Below, in pieces: positions 28,570 to 37,818 of a stretch of 64,000 bases of DNA; positions within the stretch are counted from its first letter, which is position 1; every line of letters begins with the position of its first letter. A model generated the notes under the pieces. The model made no database searches. It saw only the letters and a program-made list of their open reading frames with translations, and was not told the origin of the DNA. Where the stretch lies: the NCBI GenBank assembly GCA_963842155.1, contig CAWJFP010000015.1:1-64000 (forward strand), given 5' to 3'. This DNA is from CAWJFP01 sp963842155. GTDB taxonomy: Bacteria; Pseudomonadota; Alphaproteobacteria; JACZXZ01. The translations under genes and the position numbers were made by a program.

Positions 28570-29682
28570 GTGAGCCCTGCCGTCTATCTCGATTACAACG
28601 CGACGGCGCCGCTCAGGCCCGAGGCGCGCCGGGCGATGGAAGCGGCGCTCGCCGAGACGGGCAATCCCTCCTCCGTGCATCGCTTCGGCCGTGCCGCGCG
28701 TGCGAAAGTGGAGGCGGCGCGGGCGGAGGTGGCGGGGCTCATCGGCGCCGAACCCGGCCAGATAATCTTCACCAGCGGCGGCACGGAAGCGAACAATCTG
28801 GCGCTGCTCGGCTGCGGATGCGAGCGGCTGCTGGTGGCAGCCGTCGAGCATGATTCCGTGCTCGCCGCGGCGCCCGATGCGACCGCGATACCGGTGGACG
28901 CGGACGGGTTGATCGATCTCTCGGCGCTGGCGGGGCTCCTCGCGGCGGACGCGCGGCCGGCGCTGGTCTCGGTCGGCATGGCCAATAACGAGACGGGCGT
29001 GATCCAGCCGATCGCGGCGGTCGCCGCGCTTGCCAAGGCGCATGACGCGCTGCTCCATTGCGACGCCGTACAGGCCGCCGGCAAGATCGCGCTCGATTGG
29101 CCGGCGCTCGGTGTCGATTATCTCTCGCTCTCGGCGCACAAGCTCGGCGGGCCGCAAGGCGTGGGTGCGCTGGCGACCGCGCCGGACGCCCCGCTTCTCG
29201 CGCGCCAGAAAGGCGGCGGGCAGGAGCGCGGGACCCGCGCCGGTACCGAGAACCTGCCCGGCATCGCGGGCTTCGGCGCCGCCGCCAACGCGGCGCGTCG
29301 GGCGCTCGCCGGCTTCGCCGATCTTGCCGTTTGGCGCGACCGGCTGGAGGCGGCAATCGGCGAGATCGCCCCGGCCGCGCGCTTCTTCGGCAAGAACGCG
29401 CCCAGGCTGCCCAATACCGCCTGCTTCACCATGCCGGGCGTGGCGAGCGAGACGCAGGTGATCGCGCTCGATCTCGCGCATGTCGCGGTCAGCGCGGGAG
29501 CGGCCTGCTCCTCGGGCAAGATGCGGCCCTCCCATGTGCTGCGCGCCATGGGCGCGAGCGAGGCCGAGGCGGGCAGCGCCATCCGGGTGAGCCTCGGCTG
29601 GGCCAGCGAGGCGGGCGACATCGAGCGCCTGCTCGAGGCCTGGGCCGCGCTTTATCGCAAGAGCGCCATGCGCGCCGCTTGA
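28570..29682 (+). CDS. Cysteine desulfurase, NifS-like (first copy)
   Basis: A 370-aa PLP enzyme that takes sulfur from cysteine for Fe-S clusters, thiamine or tRNA thiolation. YLDYNATAPLRPEA, FTSGGTEANNLAL, the PLP lysine in LSAHKLGGPQG, RAGTENL, and the catalytic cysteine in SAGAACSSGKMRPSHVL are all present. The cysteine loop of this copy is followed by SSG, as in IscS/NifS group I. The GTG at 28570 is the best start (20 bp after cysE). It differs strongly in sequence from the second copy downstream, so this is not a recent duplication. Confidence 0.9.
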   Translation: MSPAVYLDYNATAPLRPEARRAMEAALAETGNPSSVHRFGRAARAKVEAARAEVAGLIGAEPGQIIFTSGGTEANNLALLGCGCERLLVAAVEHDSVLAAAPDATAIPVDADGLIDLSALAGLLAADARPALVSVGMANNETGVIQPIAAVAALAKAHDALLHCDAVQAAGKIALDWPALGVDYLSLSAHKLGGPQGVGALATAPDAPLLARQKGGGQERGTRAGTENLPGIAGFGAAANAARRALAGFADLAVWRDRLEAAIGEIAPAARFFGKNAPRLPNTACFTMPGVASETQVIALDLAHVAVSAGAACSSGKMRPSHVLRAMGASEAEAGSAIRVSLGWASEAGDIERLLEAWAALYRKSAMRAA

Positions 29683-29753
29683 GCGGCGGACGAAAATCGC
29701 TCATATCATGAAGGCCGCGGTCGCCTTGCCCGACCGGACGGCCGGAACGCGGA

Positions 29754-30977
29754 ATGGCGAAATCAGTGACCGAGCTCGAGCGCAATCGGCCCAAGCTGCC
29801 GATCTACCTGGATTATCAGGCGACCACGCCGGTCGACCCGCGCGTGCTCGCGGCCATGTTGCCTTACCTCGACGAGAAGTTCGGCAATCCGCATTCGACG
29901 AGCCATGGCTTCGGCCGCGAGGCGGAGGCGGCGGTGGAGGCGGCGCGGGCGCAGCTTGCTTCTCTCATCGGCGCGGAGCCGCGCGAGATCGTCTTCACCT
30001 CGGGCGCCACCGAATCGAACAATCTGGCGATCAAGGGCGCGGCGCGCTTCGAGCACGAGAAGCGGCGCCATATCGTCACCCTCGCGACCGAGCATAAATG
30101 CGTGCTCGAGAGCTGCCGCGCGCTCGAGGCCGAAGGCTTTCGGATCAGCGTCCTGCCCGTCGAGCCGAGCGGCCTGGTCTCGCTCGATCGCCTGGCGGCC
30201 GCCATCGCCGACGATACGCTGCTCGTCTCGATCATGGCGGCCAACAACGAGATCGGCGTGATCCAGCCCCTCGCCGAGATCGGCGCGCTCTGCCGCGAGC
30301 GCGGCATCTACTTCCACAGCGACGCGGCCCAGGCCGTCGGCAAGATCGCGCTCGACGTGGAAGCGCTCGCCATCGATCTCATGAGCATCTCCGGACACAA
30401 GGTCTACGGCCCCAAGGGCATCGGCGCGCTTTACGTCCGCAGGCGGCCGCGCGTGCGTTTGGCGCCCCTGATGAGCGGCGGCGGGCAGGAGCGCGGCCTG
30501 CGCTCGGGCACCTTGCCCGCGATGCTTTGCGTGGGATTCGGCGAGGCGGCGGCCCTGGCGGCGGGCGAGATGGCATCGGAGGCATCGCGCCTCATGGCAT
30601 TGCGCGAGCGGCTCAAGGGCGGGCTCGAGCGGCGCCTGCCGGAGATGCTGCTCAACGGCGACGCGGAGCGGCGGCTGCCGGGCAATCTCAATCTCGCCTT
30701 CCCCGGCATCGACGCCGAGGCGCTGATGGCGGCGCTGCCCGAGCTCGCGCTCTCGACCGGGTCAGCCTGTACCTCGGCGGCGATCGAGCCTTCCTACGTG
30801 CTCGCCGCCTTGGGCCTGCCCGACGCGCTTGCGCGCGCGAGCGTTCGCGTCGGCATCGGCCGCTTCACCGGCGAGGCGGAAATCGATTACGCGATCGAGG
30901 CGATCGCCGGCGCGGTCGGGCGGCTGCGCCGCGAGAAGCCGCACGCGGCACCCGTCTCCGCGGCGAGACGCGCCTGA
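29754..30977 (+). CDS. iscS: Cysteine desulfurase, IscS-like (second copy)
   Basis: A 407-aa group I cysteine desulfurase. Landmarks: YLDYQATTPVDPRVL, FTSGATESNNLAIKG, ATEHKCVLESCRALE, NNEIGVIQP, the PLP lysine in SGHKVYGPKGIGALYVRR, GGGQERGLRSGT, and the catalytic cysteine in STGSACTSAAIEPSYVL. This is the classic IscS pattern. The ATG of the ferredoxin gene overlaps its stop codon (TGATG), so the two are coupled: sulfur donor plus 2Fe-2S electron carrier, as in ISC operons, although iscU, iscA and hscBA are not nearby. Confidence 0.92.
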   Translation: MAKSVTELERNRPKLPIYLDYQATTPVDPRVLAAMLPYLDEKFGNPHSTSHGFGREAEAAVEAARAQLASLIGAEPREIVFTSGATESNNLAIKGAARFEHEKRRHIVTLATEHKCVLESCRALEAEGFRISVLPVEPSGLVSLDRLAAAIADDTLLVSIMAANNEIGVIQPLAEIGALCRERGIYFHSDAAQAVGKIALDVEALAIDLMSISGHKVYGPKGIGALYVRRRPRVRLAPLMSGGGQERGLRSGTLPAMLCVGFGEAAALAAGEMASEASRLMALRERLKGGLERRLPEMLLNGDAERRLPGNLNLAFPGIDAEALMAALPELALSTGSACTSAAIEPSYVLAALGLPDALARASVRVGIGRFTGEAEIDYAIEAIAGAVGRLRREKPHAAPVSAARRA

Positions 30978-31313
30978 TGGCCAAGATGGTGTTTATCGGG
31001 CGCGACGGCACGCGCAAGGAGGTCGACGCGCCGATCGGGCTTTCCGTGCTCGAGATCGCGCATCGCAACGATGTCGATATCGAGGGCGCCTGCGAGGGCT
31101 CGCTCGCCTGCTCGACCTGCCATGTGATCGTCGATCCCGACTGGTACGAGCTGCTGCCCGAGGCGAGCGAGGACGAGGAGGACATGCTCGACCTCGCCTT
31201 CGGCCTCACCAAGACCTCGCGGCTCGGCTGCCAGCTCGTCATCACCGAGGAGCTCGACGGGCTCGACCGTGCGATTGCCGGCGGCCACGCGCAACATGCT
31301 GGCCGGAGGCTGA
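30977..31313 (+). CDS. fdx: ISC-type [2Fe-2S] ferredoxin (apparent frameshift at 31267)
   Basis: An adrenodoxin-type ferredoxin that supplies electrons for Fe-S cluster assembly. Cluster ligands lie in ACEGSLACSTCHVI (C-x5-C-x2-C) and GCQL. After EELDGLD the frame breaks; removing one c of cc (31267-31268) continues VRLPAATRNMLAGG to the stop at 31311-31313, giving 111 aa and the usual family ending. Without the correction the frame would run on through nonsense. The start overlaps the iscS stop, and tenA begins five bases after its stop. Confidence 0.88.
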
Positions 31314-31317
31314 GGCG

Positions 31318-32046
31318 ATGGCGGCGGCGGGCAAGGCGGAGGCGCCGGGCGCCATTCCGCCGCTCGCCGCGCCGCAGAGCCTTTATGCGCGGCTCCGCGC
31401 CAGCTGTGCCGAGGAGTGGCGGCGCTATGTCGAGCATGAGTTCGTCCGCCGGCTCGCCGAAGGCAGCCTGCCCGAAGCCTGCTTCAGGCATTATCTGACG
31501 CAGGATTACCTCTTCCTCATCCATTTCGCCCGCGCTTACGGGCTCGCCGTGTACAAGGCCGATGGCATTCTCGGCATGCGCGCGGCGGCGCGGCGCATCG
31601 CGGCACTCCTCGATACAGAGATGGGCCTCCATGTCGGCTATTGCCGGCGTTGGGGGCTCGACGAGCCGGCCATGGCCGCGACGGCCGAGGCGCCCGCCTG
31701 CATGGCCTATACGCGCTATGTGCTCGAGCGCGGCATGGCGGGCGATATCCTCGATCTCCATGTCGCGCTGGCGCCATGCATCCTGGGCTATGCCGAGATC
31801 GGCCGCGCGCTCGTCGCGGACAAGCGCACGCGGCTCGAGGGCAATCCCTACCGCGACTGGATCGAGACCTATGGCGATGCCGATTACCAGGCCTCGGCGC
31901 GCGGCGAGGTGGCGGAGATCGAGCGGCTCGCCGCCGCGCGCGGGGCCGAGGCGCGCTTCAAGAGCCTGGCCGAGACCTTCGCCGCCGCGACTCGCCTCGA
32001 GATCGGCTTCTGGGAGATGGGGCTCGCGCCGCCGTCCGCCGCTTGA
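31318..32046 (+). CDS. tenA: TenA family protein (aminopyrimidine hydrolase type)
   Basis: A 242-aa helical protein of the TenA/thiaminase II family, which salvages the pyrimidine part of damaged thiamine. Family features include the N-terminal EHEFVRRLAEGSLPEACFRHYLTQDYLFL, MAYTRYVLERG and ALAPCILGYAEIG, and a closing ETRLEIGFWEMGL-type helix. It starts five bases after the ferredoxin stop, so it is in the desulfurase operon. A link through thiamine sulfur supply is possible but inferred. Confidence 0.88.
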   Translation: MAAAGKAEAPGAIPPLAAPQSLYARLRASCAEEWRRYVEHEFVRRLAEGSLPEACFRHYLTQDYLFLIHFARAYGLAVYKADGILGMRAAARRIAALLDTEMGLHVGYCRRWGLDEPAMAATAEAPACMAYTRYVLERGMAGDILDLHVALAPCILGYAEIGRALVADKRTRLEGNPYRDWIETYGDADYQASARGEVAEIERLAAARGAEARFKSLAETFAAATRLEIGFWEMGLAPPSAA

Positions 32047-32058
32047 TAGGCGCCGGCC

Positions 32059-33054
32059 TCACAGCCAGCCGCGCAGCTTGAACCAGAGCAGCGGCAATAC
32101 CGCGCTCAGGAAGATCAGCGCTAGGCCGTAGGGGTAGCCCCAGCTCCAGTCGAGCTCGGGCATGTTCTTGAAGTTCATGCCGTACATGCTGGCGATCAGG
32201 GTCGGCGGCACGCCCACCACCGACACGATGGTGAGCACCTTGATGATGTTGTTCTGCTCGATATTGATGAGGCCCAAGGTGGCGTCGAGCAGAAGCTGCA
32301 CCTTGTTCATGAGATGCGCGTCGTAATCGTTGAGCGAGAGCAGGTCGAGGCGCAGCGATTCGAGGCGCGGTTTCACCTCGGCCGGCAGCCACTCGGCGCC
32401 CAGGCTGGTGACATAGGGGATGATGCGGCCGATACCGAGCAGGCTGTCGCGGATCTTGGAGGCGAGATCGCCGCTACGGCCGACGCGGCGCAGGATCTTG
32501 CGCAGATCCGCGTCCTGCCGCGCAGGCCGCCGCGCCTTCGCCGTCTCGACCGTTTCGGCGCCGAAGATGCGACGCGAGACGGCGTCCAGCTCGGCCTCGA
32601 CGCTCTCGAGCAGGTCGGCGAGACGGTCGGTCACCGCGTCGATGAGGCCGGCGAAGACGCCGGCGCTGCTGCGTTGCACGGCGTCGGGCTTGCCGGTGCG
32701 CTCGATGAAGGTGGCGAAGGAGGTGAGCGGCTCGAAGCGCAGGGTGATGAGGCGCTCGCGGGTGAGGATGAAGCCGACCGGCGTCACCAAAGCCAAGTCG
32801 GCGTCCGCGCGGTAAATGAGCGGGGCGCTGAGATAGAGCGCGCCGTTCTCGCTGTGCAACCGGCTCGAGCTCTCGATCGCGCTCAGATCCTGGAGCGTCG
32901 GCAGGCGCAGCCCCGTCATCTTCTCGACGAAAGCGATCTCCGCCTCGCTGCCGTTCAAGATGTCGATCCAGAGGATATCCGGCGGCAGGCTCGCGCGGGA
33001 GAGATCGGCCGCCGGCGGCTGGCGGCCGGCGGCGCAATCGTAAAGAGCAAGCAT
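32059..33054 (-). CDS. corA: CorA-family magnesium/divalent cation transporter
   Basis: A 331-aa inner-membrane channel. A large cytosolic N-terminal domain is followed by a long helix and two C-terminal membrane segments, the first ending with the GMN selectivity motif (SMYGMNFKNMPE). The closing basic residues KLRGWL match the family. The ATG at 33054 (MLALYDC) is the natural start; the open frame extends upstream without homology. It converges with tenA, leaving only 12 bp. Confidence 0.93.
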   Translation of the reverse strand: MLALYDCAAGRQPPAADLSRASLPPDILWIDILNGSEAEIAFVEKMTGLRLPTLQDLSAIESSSRLHSENGALYLSAPLIYRADADLALVTPVGFILTRERLITLRFEPLTSFATFIERTGKPDAVQRSSAGVFAGLIDAVTDRLADLLESVEAELDAVSRRIFGAETVETAKARRPARQDADLRKILRRVGRSGDLASKIRDSLLGIGRIIPYVTSLGAEWLPAEVKPRLESLRLDLLSLNDYDAHLMNKVQLLLDATLGLINIEQNNIIKVLTIVSVVGVPPTLIASMYGMNFKNMPELDWSWGYPYGLALIFLSAVLPLLWFKLRGWL

Positions 33055-33277
33055 CGGATCCTCGGTTGCGATTGATGGGGAAGCGACATCCCGGCTCGAC
33101 CGCGCGCCGTCCCGGCACGCGTTGCGCCCCTGAGGAGGAGCGCGGCCGCCATTATCCGCGGGCTCGGCGCCGCCGTCCATGGCGGACGATGCATTCCCCG
33201 TGCCCTGCGATTGCGCCGGCCGCGCGGGCTCGCTTATAGTCGCCGCCCATGGGCGGCCCGAACGACATGAGCGCGAC

Positions 33278-34420
33278 ATGAGTGCTGCATCCTGCAACTC
33301 TCTCGGCATCGCCAAGGCGCCGCGCGCGACGCGCGTGGTCGCCGCCATGTCGGGCGGCGTGGACAGCGCCGTCGTCGCGGCACTCCTCAAGGAGGAGGGC
33401 TACGAGGTCGTCGGCGTCACCTTGCAGCTCTACGATCATGGCGCGGCCACAGGCCGCAAGGGCGCCTGCTGCGCCGGTCAGGACATCCATGACGCGCGTC
33501 GCGTGGCCGAGCGGCTCGGCATCCCGCATTACGTGCTGGACTACGAGAAGCGCTTCCGCGAGCGCGTGATCGAGCCCTTCGCCGCGAGCTATCTCGCCGG
33601 CGAGACGCCGGTGCCTTGCGTTGCCTGCAACGAGCGGGTCAAGTTCAGCGACCTGCTCGCGCTCGCGCGCGAGCTCGATGCGGACGCGCTGGCGACGGGC
33701 CATTACGCGCGCCGGCTCCGTGGTCCCGAGGGGCCGGAGCTGCATCGCGCCGCCGATGAGACGCGCGACCAGAGCTATTTCCTTTTCGCCACCACGCGGG
33801 CGCAGCTCGACTATTTGCGTTTTCCGCTCGGCGACCGGGCCAAGGCCGAGACGCGCGCGCTCGCCCGGCGCCTCGAGCTGCCGGTGGCCGCCAAGCCGGA
33901 CAGCCAGGATATCTGCTTCGTGCCGAGCGGCTCGTACGCGCGCGTGGTCGAGCGGCTCAAGCCCGGCGCCACCGAGCCCGGCGAGATCGTCGATCTCGAG
34001 GGCAAGGTGCTGGGCCGGCATGACGGCATCATCCATTACACGGTCGGGCAGCGCCGCGGCATCGGCATCGGCGGCGTGGCCGAGCCGCTCTATGTCGTCG
34101 GGCTCGACGCGGCGTCGCGGCGCGTCGTGGTCGGCCCGCGCGCGGCGCTGGCGCGCGACATCGTCTATCTGCGCGCGCTGAATTGGCTGCCGGCGACACC
34201 GCTCGCGCCGTCGGGCCGCAGGGTGACGGTCAAGCTGCGCTCGACGCAGCCGCCCGCGCCGGCGATGGTCTTCCCCCGCGCGGAGGGCGAGGCGGAGCTA
34301 AGGCTCGAGAATGCGGAGCTCGGCGTCGCGCCGGGCCAGGCGGCGGTGCTCTATGACGGGACGGCCGTACTGGGTGGGGGCTATATCCGCGCGGCCGCCG
34401 CGAGCCGCAAGGCGGCCTGA
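33278..34420 (+). CDS. mnmA: tRNA-specific 2-thiouridylase
   Basis: A 380-aa enzyme that places sulfur at uridine 34 of tRNA for Lys, Glu and Gln, using sulfur relayed from a cysteine desulfurase. The PP-loop AMSGGVDSAVVAALL binds ATP. Catalytic cysteines are in PCVACNERVKF and DSQDICFVPSG. TGHYAR and HYTVGQRRGIGIG are typical. The ATG at 33278 gives the expected length. Its presence near two desulfurase genes fits the sulfur-relay context. Confidence 0.95.
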   Translation: MSAASCNSLGIAKAPRATRVVAAMSGGVDSAVVAALLKEEGYEVVGVTLQLYDHGAATGRKGACCAGQDIHDARRVAERLGIPHYVLDYEKRFRERVIEPFAASYLAGETPVPCVACNERVKFSDLLALARELDADALATGHYARRLRGPEGPELHRAADETRDQSYFLFATTRAQLDYLRFPLGDRAKAETRALARRLELPVAAKPDSQDICFVPSGSYARVVERLKPGATEPGEIVDLEGKVLGRHDGIIHYTVGQRRGIGIGGVAEPLYVVGLDAASRRVVVGPRAALARDIVYLRALNWLPATPLAPSGRRVTVKLRSTQPPAPAMVFPRAEGEAELRLENAELGVAPGQAAVLYDGTAVLGGGYIRAAAASRKAA

Positions 34421-34456
34421 TCCGGCGAATGAAGCCATGAAAGGGAGATAAGCGCG

Positions 34457-34759
34457 ATGAGCTTGCAAACCCTGACCGACGATCTGCGCGGGCGCGTCAA
34501 GTCGGCCCCGGCGCTCGGCCATAAGGTCAAGATCAACCTCGGCGGCGAGGGGATCATATTGTGGGACGGCACCGGTGCCGCGAACGAGGTCGGGAACAAG
34601 GACGGCGAGGCCGAGACGACCATCAGCATATCGGCCGAGGACTTCGCCGAGCTCATGTCCGGCCAGCTCGATCCGACCATGGCCTATATGCAAGGCAAGC
34701 TCAGGATCGAGGGCGACATGAGCGTCGCCATGAAGCTCTCCGGGACGCTCGGCGGGTAG
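34457..34759 (+). CDS. SCP2 sterol-binding domain protein
   Basis: A 100-aa single-domain protein of the SCP2 family, which binds lipids or acyl-CoA in a hydrophobic tunnel. Typical pattern: GHKVKINLGGEGIILWDG, ETTISISAEDFAELMSGQLDPTMAYMQGKLRIEGDMSVAMKLS. Ribosome binding site AAGGGAG lies before the ATG. It follows mnmA by 36 bp. The physiological ligand is not known. Confidence 0.88.
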   Translation: MSLQTLTDDLRGRVKSAPALGHKVKINLGGEGIILWDGTGAANEVGNKDGEAETTISISAEDFAELMSGQLDPTMAYMQGKLRIEGDMSVAMKLSGTLGG

Positions 34760-34786
34760 GGAAACGCTCCGTTCCGTTTCGCAGTC

Positions 34787-34842
34787 GTCATTCCGGACGA
34801 GCAAATCCCTCGACAGGGATTTGTGCGATCCGGAAATCCATG
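34787..34842. repeat. Extragenic repeat, gtcattccggac type
   Basis: Reads gtcattccggacgagcaaat then ccctcgacagggatttg and gatccggaaatcc. It shares gtcatt-cggac--gcaaatccct with the copy at 7416. It contains the small hairpin atccctcgacagggat, which may help terminate the SCP2 transcript. Confidence 0.45.
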
Positions 34843-34878
34843 GCAAGGCCAGCGCTCGCGTCGGACCTGGCGCAAATC

Positions 34879-34906
34879 TTGACAGGCCGCGCGCTTTCGC
34901 TATAGG
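34879..34906 (+). promoter_or_regulatory. tRNA-Met promoter
   Basis: A perfect TTGACA (34879-34884) and TATAGG (34901-34906) are 16 bp apart, about 48 bp before the tRNA. Confidence 0.6.
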
Positions 34907-34953
34907 GCTTGGCCGCCCGCGCGCCGCATTCGAAAGCCTCCGCGCGCCACCGT

Positions 34954-35028
34954 GGCAGCGTAGCTCAGTGGTAGAGCAGGGGAATCATAATCCCTTGGTC
35001 GGGGGTTCAAATCCCTCCGCTGCTACCA
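34954..35028 (+). tRNA. tRNA-Met(CAT)
   Basis: Folds into a full cloverleaf: acceptor ggcagcg with cgctgct, D arm gctcagtggtagagc, anticodon arm with loop atcataa (anticodon CAT), T arm gggggttcaaatccctc, and an encoded CCA end. The first acceptor pair is a G-U wobble. Elongator Met is the simplest reading; a CAT anticodon modified to read Ile AUA cannot be ruled out by eye. Confidence 0.93.
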
Positions 35029-35080
35029 ACCTCCTACCACCGAACCATATTTGCCGACCAAATTGCGTGAGGAGCGAACG

Positions 35081-36903
35081 ATGAAGATGTTTTCTATCGT
35101 TCTGGGCGTGATCGTCGCGGCCGGACTCGTCGCGGCCGGGTTTGTCTATGTCTACTGGAACCAGACCGTGCCGATCGCGGCGATGGCGATAAATTACGTG
35201 CGCTATCTATCCGCGCCGGTTGGAACGCTGACAACGGAATTGGCGATTTCCAAGGGCGCGACACCATCGGTCGCGTCAGGCGCTCCGATTGCGAATCCAG
35301 CGCCGGCCGCTCCTCTTGTCGCCGACCAGACCCCCGGGGCGACCGCCGAGAATTGGCCAAGCTACAACAAGACGCTGACCTCAAATCGGTTCTCGGAGCT
35401 CAGCCAGATCAATAAGGACAATGTCGGCGGAATGAAGGTTCTGTGCACCTACGACACGGGCCAATATACCGGCTTCACCTCGGGTTTGCTCGAGGTGGAT
35501 GGCGCCCTGGTCGCGGTGACCGAATACGATATTTTCTCCATCGATCCGACCAATTGCCGACAGAACTGGCGTACGCACGAGGATTACACCGCCGGCATCG
35601 CCGCAGGGCGTCAACCGTGGCGCGGCTTATATGGATGGCGAATTGTTCCGCGGGACTCAGGACGGCCGCGTGTTGGCCTACGACTTTAGAACGGGTAAGC
35701 GCCTCTGGGAGACCTCCATCGCCGATCCGAAGAAGGGTGAGTCCGTACCGGCGGCGCCGATTGCCTGGGACGGCCTTGTGTTCGTCGGCAACGCGGGCGG
35801 AGACGTGAAAGGCGTGAAGGGCCGCATGTATGCGCTCGACGCCAAGACCGGCAAGATCGTTTGGGAATTTTATCTGGTGCCAAGGACGGCGGGCGATGTC
35901 ACGCGCGGACCGCAGGGTGCGACGCCTCTTGACGCCTCCAGCTGGAAAAACCCGCCGGGTTCCCCCATCACCGGCGGGGCGACTTGGACATCTTACACCC
36001 TCGACCCGGCCACCGGGCTTCTCTACGTGCCGGGGGGAAATCCGGCGCCCGATTTCGCGACCGGACCACGCGAAGGATCCAACCTTTATTCCGGATCGGT
36101 CATCGTGCTGGACGCCAAGACCGGAGCCTACAAGAGCCACATAAAGATCGTCCCGGTCGACTGGCATGACTGGGATGTCTCGAGCGCGCCGGCGATTATC
36201 CAGACGGCCGGCGGCAGGAAACTCCTGTCGGTTGCGCCAAAGGACGGGCATCTCTACGGCTTCGACCTCGCCACCGGTGCCCTGCTTTATCGCATGCCGG
36301 TGACTCGCGTCGAGAACGCGGACAAGACCTTTTCGACCGACAAGTCGGTTCATTTCTGCCCGGGGTCGGTTGGCGGCGCGGAATGGAACGGGCCGGCCTA
36401 TGATCCCAAGACCAATCTCGTCCTGGTCGGCGAAGTCGAATGGTGCACGACCGTGACGCTGCAGACGCCCGAGCAAATCCAGAAGACCCCGGCAGGAACG
36501 CCGTGGTCGGGCGAGGCCTCGATCAATCCGTTCAACACCTGGGGCAAGCCGGACCCGTTCGGCGAGTGGGCAGGCTGGATTTATGCGAGCGACGCCGATA
36601 CGGGCGCCTGGAAATGGCGGATCAAGACCAACTATCCCATCCAGAGCGGCGTGACGCCGACGGCCGGCGGTGTCATCTTCTTCGGCGACATGGGCGGTAA
36701 TTTCTACGCTGTCGATGCAAGCAACGGCCAGAAATTGTGGGGCCAGAAAATCGGCGGCGCCGTGGGTGGCGGGGTCATTACCTATCAGGCCAATGGAATG
36801 CAGAAAGTCGCCGTCGCGACCGGTCTCACGGAAATCCTGTGGCCCACCGAAATCACGACCGCGAAGCTGTCGATCCTCGGCCTGGACGCTGGCCATCGAA
36901 TAA
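35081..36903 (+). CDS. PQQ-dependent dehydrogenase-like protein (apparent frameshifts near 35609 and 36891)
   Basis: A membrane-anchored periplasmic beta-propeller of the PQQ (quinoprotein) alcohol dehydrogenase family. One N-terminal segment (IVLGVIVAAGLVAAGFVYVYW) precedes the propeller, with repeats such as TGKRLWETSIADP, MYALDAKTGKIVWEF and DWHDWDVSSAP. The frame breaks near 35607-35609; dropping one g of ggg restores VNRGAAYMDGELFRGTQDG. A second break near 36891 (gg) would give the stop at 36901-36903; without it the frame runs 570 bp antisense through the next gene. With both corrected, the length is 606 aa. GAGGAG supports the ATG at 35081. Substrate unknown; no cytochrome or pqq genes are nearby. 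Confidence 0.78.
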
Positions 36904-36977
36904 GCCTGAGTCCGGTCGGAGCGGGACGTCGCCGCCGCTCCGGCACAAGCCTTCCGGTCTCTAATTGCCTCTCCGCT

Positions 36978-37559
36978 TCAGCTTTCATTGTAGGCGGCGC
37001 GCACGAGCTTTCGCGTGCGCTCGTGGACATCGTAGATATGGAAGCTGTCCATTTCGCGGCCGTAAAGGTGGAGACTGACCGCCTGCTGTCGATCGCGCGG
37101 CACGCCGGTCACATGGATGTGGTCCGGGTTCGGCACGAAGCTCGTCACCGTGCCTTCGTCGAGCAGGATCACGCCGCCGCGCTCGAGCATGATGCCATCG
37201 TCGCGCGCGTCATCCTCACCGGCATTGAGATCGGTGCGGATATAGTTGCGCTCCTCGAGCAGTCCCTTGAAGATGCCGACTACGCCCCAGCTGCCGTGGT
37301 CATGCACCGGCGTCCATTGGCCGGGTCTCCAAACGAGCGCGAAAAGCGAGAGCGTGCGGTCTTCGGGGATGAAGATCGCATTGCGCGCATAGTGATCGGG
37401 GTCCGACTGGAGATGCTCGGGCCGGAGAAAGCTTTCCGCCTCCATGAGGAGGCGGTGCATGAGCGGCGCCGTCGCTAGCACGCAGTCGGCCGGCTGTGGG
37501 TACTGAGCGGCCACGCGCCGGCAGTCGGCGATGAATTCCTCAAGCACTCCGGTGCCCAT
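36978..37559 (-). CDS. Cysteine dioxygenase-like cupin
   Basis: A 193-aa cupin of the bacterial cysteine/3-mercaptopropionate dioxygenase type, which oxidises thiols to sulfinic acids with non-haem iron. Iron ligands are expected in the PVHDHGSWGVVGIFKG motif (two histidines) and the later HIHVTGVP histidine; VSLHLYGREMDSFHIYDV is typical of the family. The start at 37559 is acceptable. It converges with the PQQ gene end. Confidence 0.83.
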   Translation of the reverse strand: MGTGVLEEFIADCRRVAAQYPQPADCVLATAPLMHRLLMEAESFLRPEHLQSDPDHYARNAIFIPEDRTLSLFALVWRPGQWTPVHDHGSWGVVGIFKGLLEERNYIRTDLNAGEDDARDDGIMLERGGVILLDEGTVTSFVPNPDHIHVTGVPRDRQQAVSLHLYGREMDSFHIYDVHERTRKLVRAAYNES

Positions 37560-37818
37560 GCCGCATTCCCTCTACCAGCCGGCCATGTCAGCCACGACGA
37601 TTGAACTGAATTCCACGTCCCTACAGGGCTCCGGGAGCACCAACCAATCGACATTTCCCGGGATTCGCTCGAAGCCTGTACCAGTTCGGCCTTACAGACA
37701 AGCCAATCGCATTCCACGGCGAGGCCGACGCGTCCGGCTTGCGGAAAAGGCCGGCTGCTGCTCTTTTGCTCGCAAGGCGCCGTCAAGCTGCTGGGACGGG
37801 GAGGCGTTATTGCAGGAG

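Noticed and set aside
34954..36903. tRNA-Met as insertion site of an island starting with the PQQ gene
   Set aside because: No integrase and no repeat of the tRNA 3' end was found downstream; composition is only mildly different.
36904..37478. Extension of the PQQ frame through the cupin gene
   Set aside because: It is antisense to a clear cysteine-dioxygenase-like gene; a missed frame change near 36891 with the stop at 36901 explains it better.
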